Origin: CAYONP01 sp964405335
Lineage (GTDB): Bacteria > Armatimonadota > UBA10988
Direction: 5' to 3'
Assembly: GCA_964405335.1 (NCBI GenBank)
Contig: CAYONP010000023.1
Span: 1-64,000, forward strand
DNA: 64,000 bases
A program made the translations under genes and the position numbers. Of the stretch, positions 32,211 to 40,900 are shown in pieces. The notes under the pieces are model-generated. The model was given only the letters and a program-made list of their open reading frames with translations, made no database searches and was not told the origin of the DNA. How positions within the stretch are numbered: position 1 is the first letter of the stretch; every line of letters begins with the position of its first letter.

Positions 32211-34587
32211 CAGGCTCGGCCCGCAGGCCCTCGACCGGCGCGCCGTCGGGCGTGCGCACGCGGAGGGTCAGACCGCAGCCGGCGGTGTGCTGGGTGATCT
32301 TGGCCAGCAGGTCGTTCCAGCCGGCACGGAGCACCGCCTGGGCCTGGTCCTGGTCGGGCGTCAGGCCGCGCACCGCGTTGTTGGCGTGGACCAGCTCACC
32401 GTTGACCCACAGCTTGACCCCATCGTCGACACCGAGGTCGAGCCGCACGCGCTGGGCGGTCGGGACGTGAATCCGTGTCCTCAGATAGACCACGCAGTGG
32501 TTGCCGCCGACCGCGTCGGCCAGGTCGACCTGCCAGTAGAGCAGTGGATCGGCCGGGCGGCTGGCCGGACGCCAGGCGACCGCCTCGCCCGCCTCGGGGC
32601 CGAAGGGCAGGTCGAACAGCCCCTGGCACTCGACGCCCGCGCGCCGGTAGGCCGGGCTGACCACCCAGTCGGCAACGTAGGTCTCCCGCTCGCGCATGAC
32701 CCGCAGCGCCTCGGCGGCCACGGCGCGGACGCGCTCATCGACGCCGGCGGCGGCGAGGCGCTCGAGCGCCGCACGGGCTGCCGCCGGTTCGCTGCCGAGC
32801 AGCGCGGTGGCGATCTGAATGGCGGCCAGCTCGGCCTCCTCGCGGATGGCCTCCTCGGCGCCCAGCCGGTCGGCCAGCGCGAGCGCCGCGGGAAGGTGAC
32901 AGCGGGCCAGGTGCGACAGACCCATGCGCCGCTCGTCGGGCCGGGTGGCGGCGGCCAGACCGGCTTCGATCAGCGCCAGTCGCTCGGTCGCCGGCCGCTC
33001 ACCGGCCAGGCCGACCAGCCGCCAGTAACCGCGCAGAGCCAGCACGCGGCCGAACGGCTCCGGATAGTCGCGCGCCAGGCGCAGCAGCTCGTCGAGCCCG
33101 TCGACGCCGACGGACTCGGCCAGCGTGGTCAAGGCCACCTCGCGCGTCGCCTCGTCGGCATGGCCGAGATGCTCGCGCAGCGCGGCGAACCCAGGCTCGG
33201 TGCCCAACGCGCCGGCCAGCCGCAGCAGCGCCGCGCGGGCCCCGGGCGCCGCGCCGGGCAGCGCGGCAAGGACAGGTTGGCCCACGGCGGCGCGATCGGC
33301 CGAGCGGCCGGTCACCGCCGCCAAGGCCGCCTCGGCCGCGTCGCGCGTCTCATCGCCGGCGGCGGTCAGGATGTCGGTCAGCGCCGCGGCCTCGGCATCA
33401 CCGCCGAGTTGCGCCAGTGCCGCAAGCGATGCCGCGGCGGCCGGGCCGCGGCCGCGAGCCAGGTCGAGCAGCGCCGGCACCGCCGGCGTGCTGCGCCGAT
33501 CGGCCAGCGCACCGGCCAGTTGCACCTGCACCGACGGTTCGGCAGTCCTGAGCAGCGCCAGCAGGGTCTCATCGATCGGCCCGCGCCGCAGCCGGGCCAG
33601 CGCCTCGCGCGCGGCACGCTGTTCGTCGCCGCGGCTTGCGCCCGCGCGCGCCGCCAGGGTGCCGACCACAGATTCGTCGCCCAGCTCGGCCAATGCGCCG
33701 AGCGCGGCCAGCCGGACGGCCTCATGTGCGGCGTCGAGCTGGTCGAGCACCGCCGGCAGCGCCGCCGGGTCGCCACGGTCGCCGAGGGCCTCGAGCAGCG
33801 CCGCGCAGCGGTCGGCTGCCAACCGGGGCAACGCTGTGCAGAGCGCGGCGGTGACCGCCGGTCCGGCCAGGCTGACCGCCAAGCTCAGGCAGGCCTGCTG
33901 CGCGGCCGGGTCGTCACCCGCCAGGCCGCTGGTGAGCAGCTCCGGCGCCTGCTCGCCCATGGCCACGATGCGCCCGCGCCAGGCGGCGACGCGGAGGTGT
34001 TCAGGCAGAGCCGGATCGAGCAACGAGACGTAGATCGCCGCGGCGCCGAGGGGCTCGGTGCGGGCCAGCTCGGCGGCGCAGTCGAGCAGTCCGGCGGCGA
34101 TGGCCGGTCGCACCACCTCGGGCGCGTCGATGCGCGCGGCGCGCAGCGCGGCGGTCGCCGCCGGGCCGGCGAGGTGGCCGAGGGCCAGCGCGGCGGCGAC
34201 GGCGGCCTCGCCGTCCGGACCGCGCAACAGGTCCGCCAGCGCCGGCACCGCTTCGGATTCACCACGCCGGCCGAGGGAGTCGATGATCCCGAGTCGCGTC
34301 GGGCCGGTCGCGCCGTCGAGCGCCGCGCGGAGGGCCGCACCTGCCTCGGGCGCGGGAATCGCTTGCAGCGCGAACCGAGCGGGATAGCCGATCGCCTCGT
34401 CATTGAGCAACGCCGCGAGCGCGGGCACGCAGGCGCTTGTGCCGACCCGACCCAGCTCGGCGCAGGCGGCGGCGCGCGCGGCGAGCGGCTGGTCCGACCG
34501 AACCACGGCGATCAGCGCAGCCTCGTCGGCGACGGCCGGCAGCGCCAGCAGGCAGAGCAGCCAGGCTGCCGATCGCAACTGGACCAT
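32200..34587 (-). CDS. Exported HEAT-repeat protein with C-terminal sugar-binding-like domain
   Basis: 795 aa. Signal peptide VQLRSAAWLLCLLALPAVAD. Residues about 25-620 are a continuous array of HEAT/PBS-lyase-type helical repeats (e.g. AVPALADLLRGPDGEAAVAA, TVAALGALAELGDES-like units with A..AL..L pattern). The C-terminal about 150 residues form a beta domain: RLDLGVDDGVKLWVNGELVH and LRAGWNDLLAKITQHTAG, the pattern of PA14/concanavalin-like sensor domains at the end of many secreted proteins of GH-rich bacteria. A scaffold or adaptor role in the periplasm is inference. Starts 1 bp after the oxidoreductase gene. Confidence 0.7.
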   Translation of the reverse strand: MVQLRSAAWLLCLLALPAVADEAALIAVVRSDQPLAARAAACAELGRVGTSACVPALAALLNDEAIGYPARFALQAIPAPEAGAALRAALDGATGPTRLGIIDSLGRRGESEAVPALADLLRGPDGEAAVAAALALGHLAGPAATAALRAARIDAPEVVRPAIAAGLLDCAAELARTEPLGAAAIYVSLLDPALPEHLRVAAWRGRIVAMGEQAPELLTSGLAGDDPAAQQACLSLAVSLAGPAVTAALCTALPRLAADRCAALLEALGDRGDPAALPAVLDQLDAAHEAVRLAALGALAELGDESVVGTLAARAGASRGDEQRAAREALARLRRGPIDETLLALLRTAEPSVQVQLAGALADRRSTPAVPALLDLARGRGPAAAASLAALAQLGGDAEAAALTDILTAAGDETRDAAEAALAAVTGRSADRAAVGQPVLAALPGAAPGARAALLRLAGALGTEPGFAALREHLGHADEATREVALTTLAESVGVDGLDELLRLARDYPEPFGRVLALRGYWRLVGLAGERPATERLALIEAGLAAATRPDERRMGLSHLARCHLPAALALADRLGAEEAIREEAELAAIQIATALLGSEPAAARAALERLAAAGVDERVRAVAAEALRVMRERETYVADWVVSPAYRRAGVECQGLFDLPFGPEAGEAVAWRPASRPADPLLYWQVDLADAVGGNHCVVYLRTRIHVPTAQRVRLDLGVDDGVKLWVNGELVHANNAVRGLTPDQDQAQAVLRAGWNDLLAKITQHTAGCGLTLRVRTPDGAPVEGLRAEPDGG

Positions 34588-34588
34588 C

Positions 34589-35884
34589 TCACACCCCCCA
34601 CGGCGCGCGCCAGGCGACGTCGAGCAGGCGGTTCGCCTCGGCGTCGTCGAACCGCTCGGCGACGGGATCCCATTTGAGCGGCCGGCCGACCTGCGCGACC
34701 AGCCCGCCGAGCAGCAGCGCGCTGGCGGCCCGGTGGGCGGTTTCGCCGTCGCAGATCGGCTTACCGCGGGTGCGCACGCAGTGGAGGAAGTCCATCGCGT
34801 GCCCGCGCCCGCGGCCGAGATGCACGTCGTTCGGCCCCAGCGGCGAGGTGACGATGCTCGGCGGGTCGCTGATCAGTTCCTCGCGGTCGACCGCGATCCG
34901 GCCCTCGCTGCCGATGAACATGGCTCCGCCCGTGTCACCCACGGGGCAGCCCGGGTAGGGCACGCCGTAGACGGTGACGCCGTTGGCATAGCGGTAACAG
35001 GTCCGCCCGTCCTCGAGCCAGAGCTCGACCGGCCCGGTGCGGTCGGCCTCAAGCGCCCACTGCACGATGTCGTAATGGTGCTGTCCCCAGTTGATGCCCC
35101 CCGAGCCGAAGCGGTGCGAATCGAGGTTGCCGTCGAACGGCACGAAGGGCGCGGGTCCGAGCCACTTGTCCCAGTCGAGGTCGGGCGGCGCCGGCTGTTC
35201 GGGCCGCTGCTCGGTCGGCCAGACGAAGCAGCCGCCGGGGATGTACGAGTAGATCTCGCGCAGCTCGCCGATGCGCCCGCTGCGGACCAGCTCGCAGGCG
35301 ATGCGGAACTTGCCTTCATACTCGCTGCGCTGTTGCGTGCCGGCCTGGTAGACCCGCCCATAGCGCTCGATCGCGTCGGCGGCGCGGCGGCTTTGCGCGA
35401 CCGAGAGCGCGGTCGGCTTCTCGCAGTAGACGTCCTTGCCCGCTTCGGCGGCGAAGATGGTCATCGCCGCGTGCCAATGAACCGGCGAGCCGATCAGGAC
35501 GGCGTCGATGTCGTCGCGGGCGAGCAGCTCGCGGAAGTCGAGATAGGACTGGCACGAACGGTACGTACCGGCGCCGAACTTGCCGGCGTAGAACTCGTCG
35601 ACCCGCTGGCGGCAGGGTTCGCGCCGCCCGCCCCAGACGTCGCAGACGGCCAGCACCTGCACTTCGGGCATGGCCACATAGCCGCCGGTGACATAGGTCC
35701 AGGCGCCGCCGAAGAGGTGGCCCTGGCCCTGGCCGCCGAGGCCGATGAAGCCGAACCCGATGCGCTCGCTCGGGGCGACGTGGCCATCCCGTCCGCGGGC
35801 CGAGGAGGGGATGATCGTCGGCAGCGCCACCGCCGCGGCGGCGCGGGTGACGAACTCGCGGCGGGTCAAGTTCGCGGTGGTCAT
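34589..35884 (-). CDS. Tat-exported Gfo/Idh/MocA family oxidoreductase
   Basis: 431 aa. Tat signal: LTRREFVTRAAAAVALP. Rossmann dinucleotide-binding motif FGFIGLGGQGQGHLFGG and family marker KDVYCEKPTALSVAQSRR (EKP). Further YQAGTQQRSEYEGKFRIACE and SGGINWGQHHYDIVQWAL with the likely catalytic His. Relatives act on sugars or inositols, some as NAD-dependent glycosidase-type enzymes. The ATG overlaps the stop of the FG-GAP gene (ATGA), and the HEAT gene follows after 1 bp. Confidence 0.85.
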   Translation of the reverse strand: MTTANLTRREFVTRAAAAVALPTIIPSSARGRDGHVAPSERIGFGFIGLGGQGQGHLFGGAWTYVTGGYVAMPEVQVLAVCDVWGGRREPCRQRVDEFYAGKFGAGTYRSCQSYLDFRELLARDDIDAVLIGSPVHWHAAMTIFAAEAGKDVYCEKPTALSVAQSRRAADAIERYGRVYQAGTQQRSEYEGKFRIACELVRSGRIGELREIYSYIPGGCFVWPTEQRPEQPAPPDLDWDKWLGPAPFVPFDGNLDSHRFGSGGINWGQHHYDIVQWALEADRTGPVELWLEDGRTCYRYANGVTVYGVPYPGCPVGDTGGAMFIGSEGRIAVDREELISDPPSIVTSPLGPNDVHLGRGRGHAMDFLHCVRTRGKPICDGETAHRAASALLLGGLVAQVGRPLKWDPVAERFDDAEANRLLDVAWRAPWGV

Positions 35885-36999
35885 GCGCCACCTCCGGTGA
35901 GAAACAGGTTCACGCCCTTCTTGCTCGAGCAGATGATGTCGGTGCGACCGTCGCCATCGAGGTCGCAGAGCACGAAGTGCAGGCCGACGCCGCTGTCGTC
36001 ATCGAGTTCGTGCTTCGTCCAGCGCGGGCCGTCGGCGGTGCGTTGCAGCTCGTACCAGAGCATCATCGCCGGCTCGTCGACGCCGGGGTCGCCCTCTTTG
36101 TGGGCCCAGAACCGCTTGCCGGTCACGATGTCGAGCAGGCCGTCGCCGTTGAGGTCGGCCAGGTGCATGGCGTGGGTCTGCGAGACGCTGGCGTCGATTT
36201 CGTGCATCACCCAGCCGTCGGCGGTCTGCTCGGTCCACCAGACGCCGTACTGGTGCGCGCTGGTGCTCAGGAGGTCGGCATCGCCGTCGCCGTCGACGTC
36301 CATCACCGCCATCTGCGCGCAGGCCTCGCTCAGCTTGACCCGCTCAAACGGCCACGGCGTCGACCCATCGGCCGGCTGCCGCCACCAGCCGTCGGGGCAG
36401 ACGAGATCGAGTCGGCCGTCGAGATCGAGGTCGCCGATACCCAACCCGTGACCCGGCCGCGGATCGCCGGCGGCGGCGATGACCCGCTGAGGCCACGGCG
36501 CGGTCGGGTCGTCACCCGGCGCGGCCAGCGACAGGCCGTCGGGGCCGAAGTAGACCAGCTCGTTGCCGCCGTCGCCGTCGACGTCGGTCCACGGCGGGCT
36601 CTCGCCGCCGGTCACGTCCACCGCGCGGTAAACCGCCCACGGTCCGCCGGCGGCGCCGGGGTTGCGCAGCCAGTCGGTCGGCGCGCCGGGAAAACCGACG
36701 CGGATCAGGTCGAGCCAGCCATCGCCGTCGAGGTCCTCGGCGAAGCAGAGAAAGGCATCGCTGTAGCCCGCGGGATCGAACTCGCGCGGCGCCTCGCCCA
36801 GCGGCACCATGGCCCAGTCGGGGCCGCGGTAGAGGACGTTGCCGGCGGCCACCTCGAGCTGACCATCGCGGTCGAAGTCGGCCACCGCGACGCCCTCGCT
36901 TCTGAACGCCGGGTCGATCTGCACGTGGCGGAAGGCGGCCGGCTGCCCGGCGCCGAGCAGCCAGGGCAGCACGAGAAGAGGCAGCACGGCGAGTCGCAT
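35881..36999 (-). CDS. Secreted FG-GAP/VCBS repeat protein
   Basis: 372 aa from ATG 36999 with signal peptide MRLAVLPLLVLPWLLGAG. Seven or so FG-GAP/VCBS blades, each with a calcium-binding-like D-x-D-x-D-G loop: VADFDRDGQLEVAAG, DLDGDGWLDLIRVG, DVDGDGGNELVYFG, DLDLDGRLDLVCPD, DVDGDGDADLLST, DLNGDGLLDIVTG and DLDGDGRTDIICSS. It would fold as a beta-propeller outside the cytoplasm. The frame remains open to 37305, where an ATG with a perfect GGAGGTGA begins MITCNPDVLRPERRDF; I regard this as an upstream remnant or leader, not the mature N-terminus. Confidence 0.75.
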   Translation of the reverse strand: MRLAVLPLLVLPWLLGAGQPAAFRHVQIDPAFRSEGVAVADFDRDGQLEVAAGNVLYRGPDWAMVPLGEAPREFDPAGYSDAFLCFAEDLDGDGWLDLIRVGFPGAPTDWLRNPGAAGGPWAVYRAVDVTGGESPPWTDVDGDGGNELVYFGPDGLSLAAPGDDPTAPWPQRVIAAAGDPRPGHGLGIGDLDLDGRLDLVCPDGWWRQPADGSTPWPFERVKLSEACAQMAVMDVDGDGDADLLSTSAHQYGVWWTEQTADGWVMHEIDASVSQTHAMHLADLNGDGLLDIVTGKRFWAHKEGDPGVDEPAMMLWYELQRTADGPRWTKHELDDDSGVGLHFVLCDLDGDGRTDIICSSKKGVNLFLTGGGA

Positions 37000-37305
37000 C
37001 GCACCAGCTCCGACGCCGGCAGCGCCGGCGGTGGCGGCTTCGCGACAGAACGCCGGTGACCTGCCGGCCGCCGGCGATTGCCGGGCGGGAGCAGCCGGTA
37101 CCCACCCCGTCGCAACGCCAGCTCCGCCGTCGCGCCGGCCGTCGGGCGGAAAGTCAACGCGAGCGGCAATGGTGGGCCCGCGGCATCGGAGGCTCACCGG
37201 CCACGGCGGCGGCAGGCCGTGCCGCAGTCCGGCGCCGCCGACGGCGGCCATCGCGGCGAAGTCGCGCCGCTCCGGTCGCAGGACATCAGGATTACATGTA
37301 ATCAT
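37000..37305 (-). pseudogene. Possible decayed 5' end of a Tat-exported protein, in frame with the FG-GAP gene
   Basis: From ATG 37305 (GGAGGTGA, ideal spacing) the frame reads MITCNPDVLRPERRDFAAM, then AAVGGAGLRHGLPPP. RRDF followed by a hydrophobic Gly/Ala stretch resembles the Tat signal at the start of DUF1501-type proteins, but it breaks off into Pro/Arg/Gly-rich sequence without domain character, until the real signal peptide at 36999. Either a gene remnant, a leader, or a genuine odd N-terminal extension. Confidence 0.3.
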
Positions 37306-37815
37306 GGACTCACCTCCGGCGCACCCATTGTCCCGGGCAAGCCGTACGCCCGCCGCGACCTAGCACACACCGCGCAAGTCGAGGTGTGCTAACCGGTAAG
37401 GTCGCTGACCAGGTGCTGAGACGCGCCAGCCGCAGGGCAAAGTGATTACATGTAATCATGGAATCAGTTCAGGCACACGCACGGGCCCGGTCGAGTCGTA
37501 CGCCCGCCGCGACCTAGCACACGCCGCGCAAGGCGAGGCTTGCTTACCGGTTTGGTCGCTGACCGGGTGCTGAGGCGCGCCAGACACAGGACGAAATCAT
37601 TACATGTAATCATGGAATAACCTCCGGCGCGCGCAGGGGCCCGGTCGAGCCGATCGCCTGCCCCGACCTCGCGCACACTCCGCCATGCGCGCCATGAACT
37701 CCCGTCGGGTCGGGGGCCAGGGCGCCGAGATCGGCAGGGCGCAGGATGTCAGTATTACATGTAATCATGGAACCAGCTCGAGCCATCGCGCTCATCGGGT
37801 CCATCTGGTTGACCG
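37291..37815. repeat. Four palindromes at 154-155 bp period in a decayed tandem duplication
   Basis: ATTACATGTAATCATGGA occurs four times, starting at 37291, 37445, 37599 and 37754 (periods 154, 154, 155). The core ATTACATGTAAT is a perfect palindrome, extended to TGATTACATGTAATCA in copy 2. It is strikingly AT-rich in this GC-rich DNA. About 60 bp after each core comes a variant of CGCCGCGACCT. Units 1 and 2 are similar along their whole length (roughly 80% by eye), unit 3 in its first half, unit 4 only near the core. Unit 1 also has TAGCACAC...GTGTGCTA. The array fills the divergent region between the FG-GAP operon and the 37978 glycosidase gene. Candidate operator array, leader-gene array or remnant duplication. 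Confidence 0.8.
37310..37768 (-). other. Three tandem micro-ORFs starting MITCN
   Basis: On the minus strand each palindrome is preceded by ATG so that the codons read M-I-T-C-N. Micro-ORFs: 37610-37768 (52 aa, MITCNTDILRP...), 37464-37613 (49 aa, MITCNDFVLCLARLS...), 37310-37459 (49 aa, MITCNHFALRLARLS...). The last two are the same length and share LARLST-SAT-PVS-PRLAR-VLGRGGRT. The 52-aa frame ends in a TGA overlapping the next ATG. Good ribosome-binding sites (GGAGGT) remain before ATG 37305 and ATG 37613 only. Coding status is unproven. Confidence 0.3.
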
Positions 37816-37924
37816 CCGCGACCTCGCCCTCGCGGCGCCTGGCGAGAGCTGCACGCCCGTTTGGTGGCGGGCGCGGTGGCAGGGAACGGCGGGCGTGTGG
37901 CTCGCGGCCGGCGAGGCGGTGGGT

Positions 37925-37953
37925 TTGACCGGCACCGCCGACTCTGCTACAAC
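37925..37953 (+). promoter_or_regulatory. Sigma-70 promoter of the 37978 glycosidase gene
   Basis: TTGACC (37925-37930), exactly 17 bp, TACAAC (37948-37953). Transcription would begin near 37960, 18 bp before the GTG start and 110 bp beyond the last repeat landmark at about 37815, so the palindrome array sits upstream, where an activator or repressor could act. Confidence 0.55.
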
Positions 37954-37977
37954 CCGCACGGTTGACTGGAGCCGGTC

Positions 37978-40900
37978 GTGGCGATGTGGTTGCTGCTGGG
38001 GTTCGTCGGCGCGGCGGGCGGGCAGGTGGTCGATGCCTTCGACGACGCCGAAGCGTGGCGGGTCAACGCCGACGGCGGCGGCGGGGTCAGCTTCGCCGCC
38101 GCGGGCGGCGTGCTGCGCATTGCCTTCGATGCCTCGTTGGCCAACCGCTGGGGCAATCTGCGCCGGGCGGTGACCGTGCCGCCCGACGCGGTGGCGGTGC
38201 GGCTGCGCTTGCGCGTGCTCCGCGCCGACGCCGGTGCGGCGATGTACCTGTGGCTGTTCGAGGCCGACGGCGATGGCTACATCGCCGAGCTGGTGGCCAA
38301 CGATCGCGGCGTCTCCGAGCTCGAGCGCGACGTCTGGCACGACGTGCGGATCGGCCTTGGCGGCCTGCGGTTCGACCCGCGCGGCAACGGCGCGCGCGGC
38401 TTCCTTTCGATCGATCGGATGCTGCTCGGCTGCAACTATGAGCCGCTCGAGGTCGAGGTCGACGACCTGCGCTTCGAGCTGACTGCCGGCCGGGCCGAAC
38501 AGCCGCTCCCTCGAAGCGAGGCGTGGCGGCCGGCCACCGGCCCGCGCGGCAACGTCGCCGTGCTCGACGAGCCGAGCCTGCCGCGGACACTTGGCGCGCT
38601 GAGCGCGGAGCAGCTTGCCGCCGACCTGACGCCGCTCGGCTACGGCGTGACGCGCTGCCTGGCCGGCGACATCGCCGATCCGGGACGGCTCGCGCGCGAG
38701 ACGTTCGATCTGCTCATCGTGCCACAGGCGCCGAGCTTTCCGCTGGCCGCGCGCGATGCGCTGCTGGCCTATCTGAAGGCGGGCGGCGCGGTGCTCAGCT
38801 TCGGCGGCTATGCGTTCGACGCGCCGCTGGTCTACTTCGGCGACGGCTGGGGCACGGTCGGCTCAGAGCGCACGGCGGCGCAGATGGATGATCCCACGAC
38901 GCCGGCGCGGATAAACACCCGCTTCGGCCAGCCGGGCGACACGATGGGCCTGGCGCCCGACCAGATCGGGCTGTTCGATCCGAGCTGCCCACTCGAACAG
39001 GTCGCCTATGCCGAGCTCGACGGCCGCCGTTACGAGGGCGCCCTGACCGGCTGGGCGGCGATGTCGCTGGCCGGGCTGAACAGCCCCGTCTTTCCCGACG
39101 CGCACGGCGAGACCGAGTTGCTCGGTCAGACCTACGACGCCCTCGGCCGGCCGCGCGGGGCGCTGGGCGTGCTGGCCCACTTCTTCGCCGGGCCGTTCGC
39201 CGGCGCCGCCTGGGGCGGCTTCGGAGTCGACAATGTCGACCTGATCGAATCCGGTCTGGTGCGCCTCGGCGAGGTGGTCGAGCGGCTGGTCGACGATGTC
39301 TTGCTGCACAGCTTCAGCGCGCGGCCCTACTGCCTGCATGAGGGCGAGTCGGCGACGCTGAGCGTGACCGTGACGAACCGCGGTCGATTCGCGAACGACG
39401 TTCGGCTCGAGCTACTGGCCGACGGCGAGGCGATTGGCGCGGCGCAGGCGATTCACCTCGCGCCGGGCGAATCGAACGTCGTTCAGCTCCCGTACGCCGT
39501 GCACGATGGGCGCGACTTCGTTCATCTCGAGGCACGGCTGAGTCGCGGCGGGCGGCCGGTCATGTCGCGCGAGACGGGGCTGGTGGTTTGGAACGAGGCG
39601 GTCATCCGCGGCGGGCCGCGGGCCGAGTGGGCGGGGAACTACCTGCGCATCGACGGCCGGCCGCGGTTCCTGACCGGGACCAACCAGACCGGCGTGATGT
39701 GGCATTCGCCGCGCGAGAACCCGCTCACCTGGGAGCGTGACTTTCAGCAGATGGCCGATCGCGGGATGACCATCTGGCGCGTGCTCCACTTCTCGCCGTT
39801 CGGCGCCGAGCGCGACGGCCGCACCTCGCGCGAGGAGCCGGCTCTGCTGGCGCTGCGCCCGCCCGAGGAGACGATCCGCGAGACCGATGCGATGGTCCAG
39901 TTGGCGCAGAAGCATCGCCTGGTCTTGATGCTCTGCGCGCACGACTGGATCGGCGTCGAACTGAACGACGAGGAGCTCGAGGCGCAGCGAACCTGGAACC
40001 GCTTCTGGGCCGAGCGGTACAAGCACGTGCCGGGGCTGATCTGGGACATCCAGAACGAGCCGAGCGTCTACATGGACCCGCAGCCGGTGCCCGAGCACAT
40101 CGGCCCACTATGGCGCACATTCTGCGCCGCCGAGTACCCCGGTGTCGAGCTTCCGGCGCAGCCCGAACGGCGCGACGGCGATTGGCACGACCTGGCCGGC
40201 GTAGCCTACGAGCGGTTCCGCCTGTGGCTCCTCGACCGCTGGATCCAGGTCAACGTCGAGGGCCTGCGCGCCGGCGACCCCGACGCGGTGATCACGGTCG
40301 GCTACCTCCACGTGCGGTACCACGCCGACAAGCTGCTCGGCACGACGCGGCTCGACTTCAGCAACATGCACACCTACGAGTCGCAGCGGCAGGTGCCGGC
40401 CAGCCTGATGATGATCGACCGCCGCGCTGCTGGCCGCGGACTGTCGCTCGGCGAGTTCGGCCAGCGCAACAGCCACGACGCGCGGGTCAACGGCCAGACC
40501 GGCATCCGCACCGAGGCCGACTGCGCGCGGTTCATCAGCACCGCGGCGACGGTCTTCGGCGCCGGCGGCGCGTTCCTCAGCAACTGGTGCTTCCGCGACC
40601 TGCCCGACGTGATCTTCCCCTGGGGCTTGCACCGGGCTGACCGGATCGCTCGGCCGTGGGCCGATGAGGTCCTTGCGACTGCGCTCTTCACCCGCTCGCT
40701 CGAGCTGGCCTACACCGCGCCGCCGGTCTATCTGCTGATGCCCGACGCCGCCCGCGTCGGGCCGCTCTGGGACCGGTTCGACCGCGGGCTCAACGCCGCC
40801 GTCGACACGCTGCTCGGGCTCGATGTGCCGTTTGCCGTGCTGTGCGAGGACGACCCCATCCCGCCCGAGGCGCGGCTGATCCTCTGGCCGCTGGCCTACG

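Noticed and set aside
37291..37815. CRISPR array
   Set aside because: Only four short (18-bp) repeats; the intervening 136-bp segments are homologous to each other rather than unique spacers, and there are no cas genes.
37291..37815. Integron attC cassette array
   Set aside because: No integrase, no R'/R'' core sites (GTTRRRY), and the units are homologous to each other instead of carrying different cassettes.
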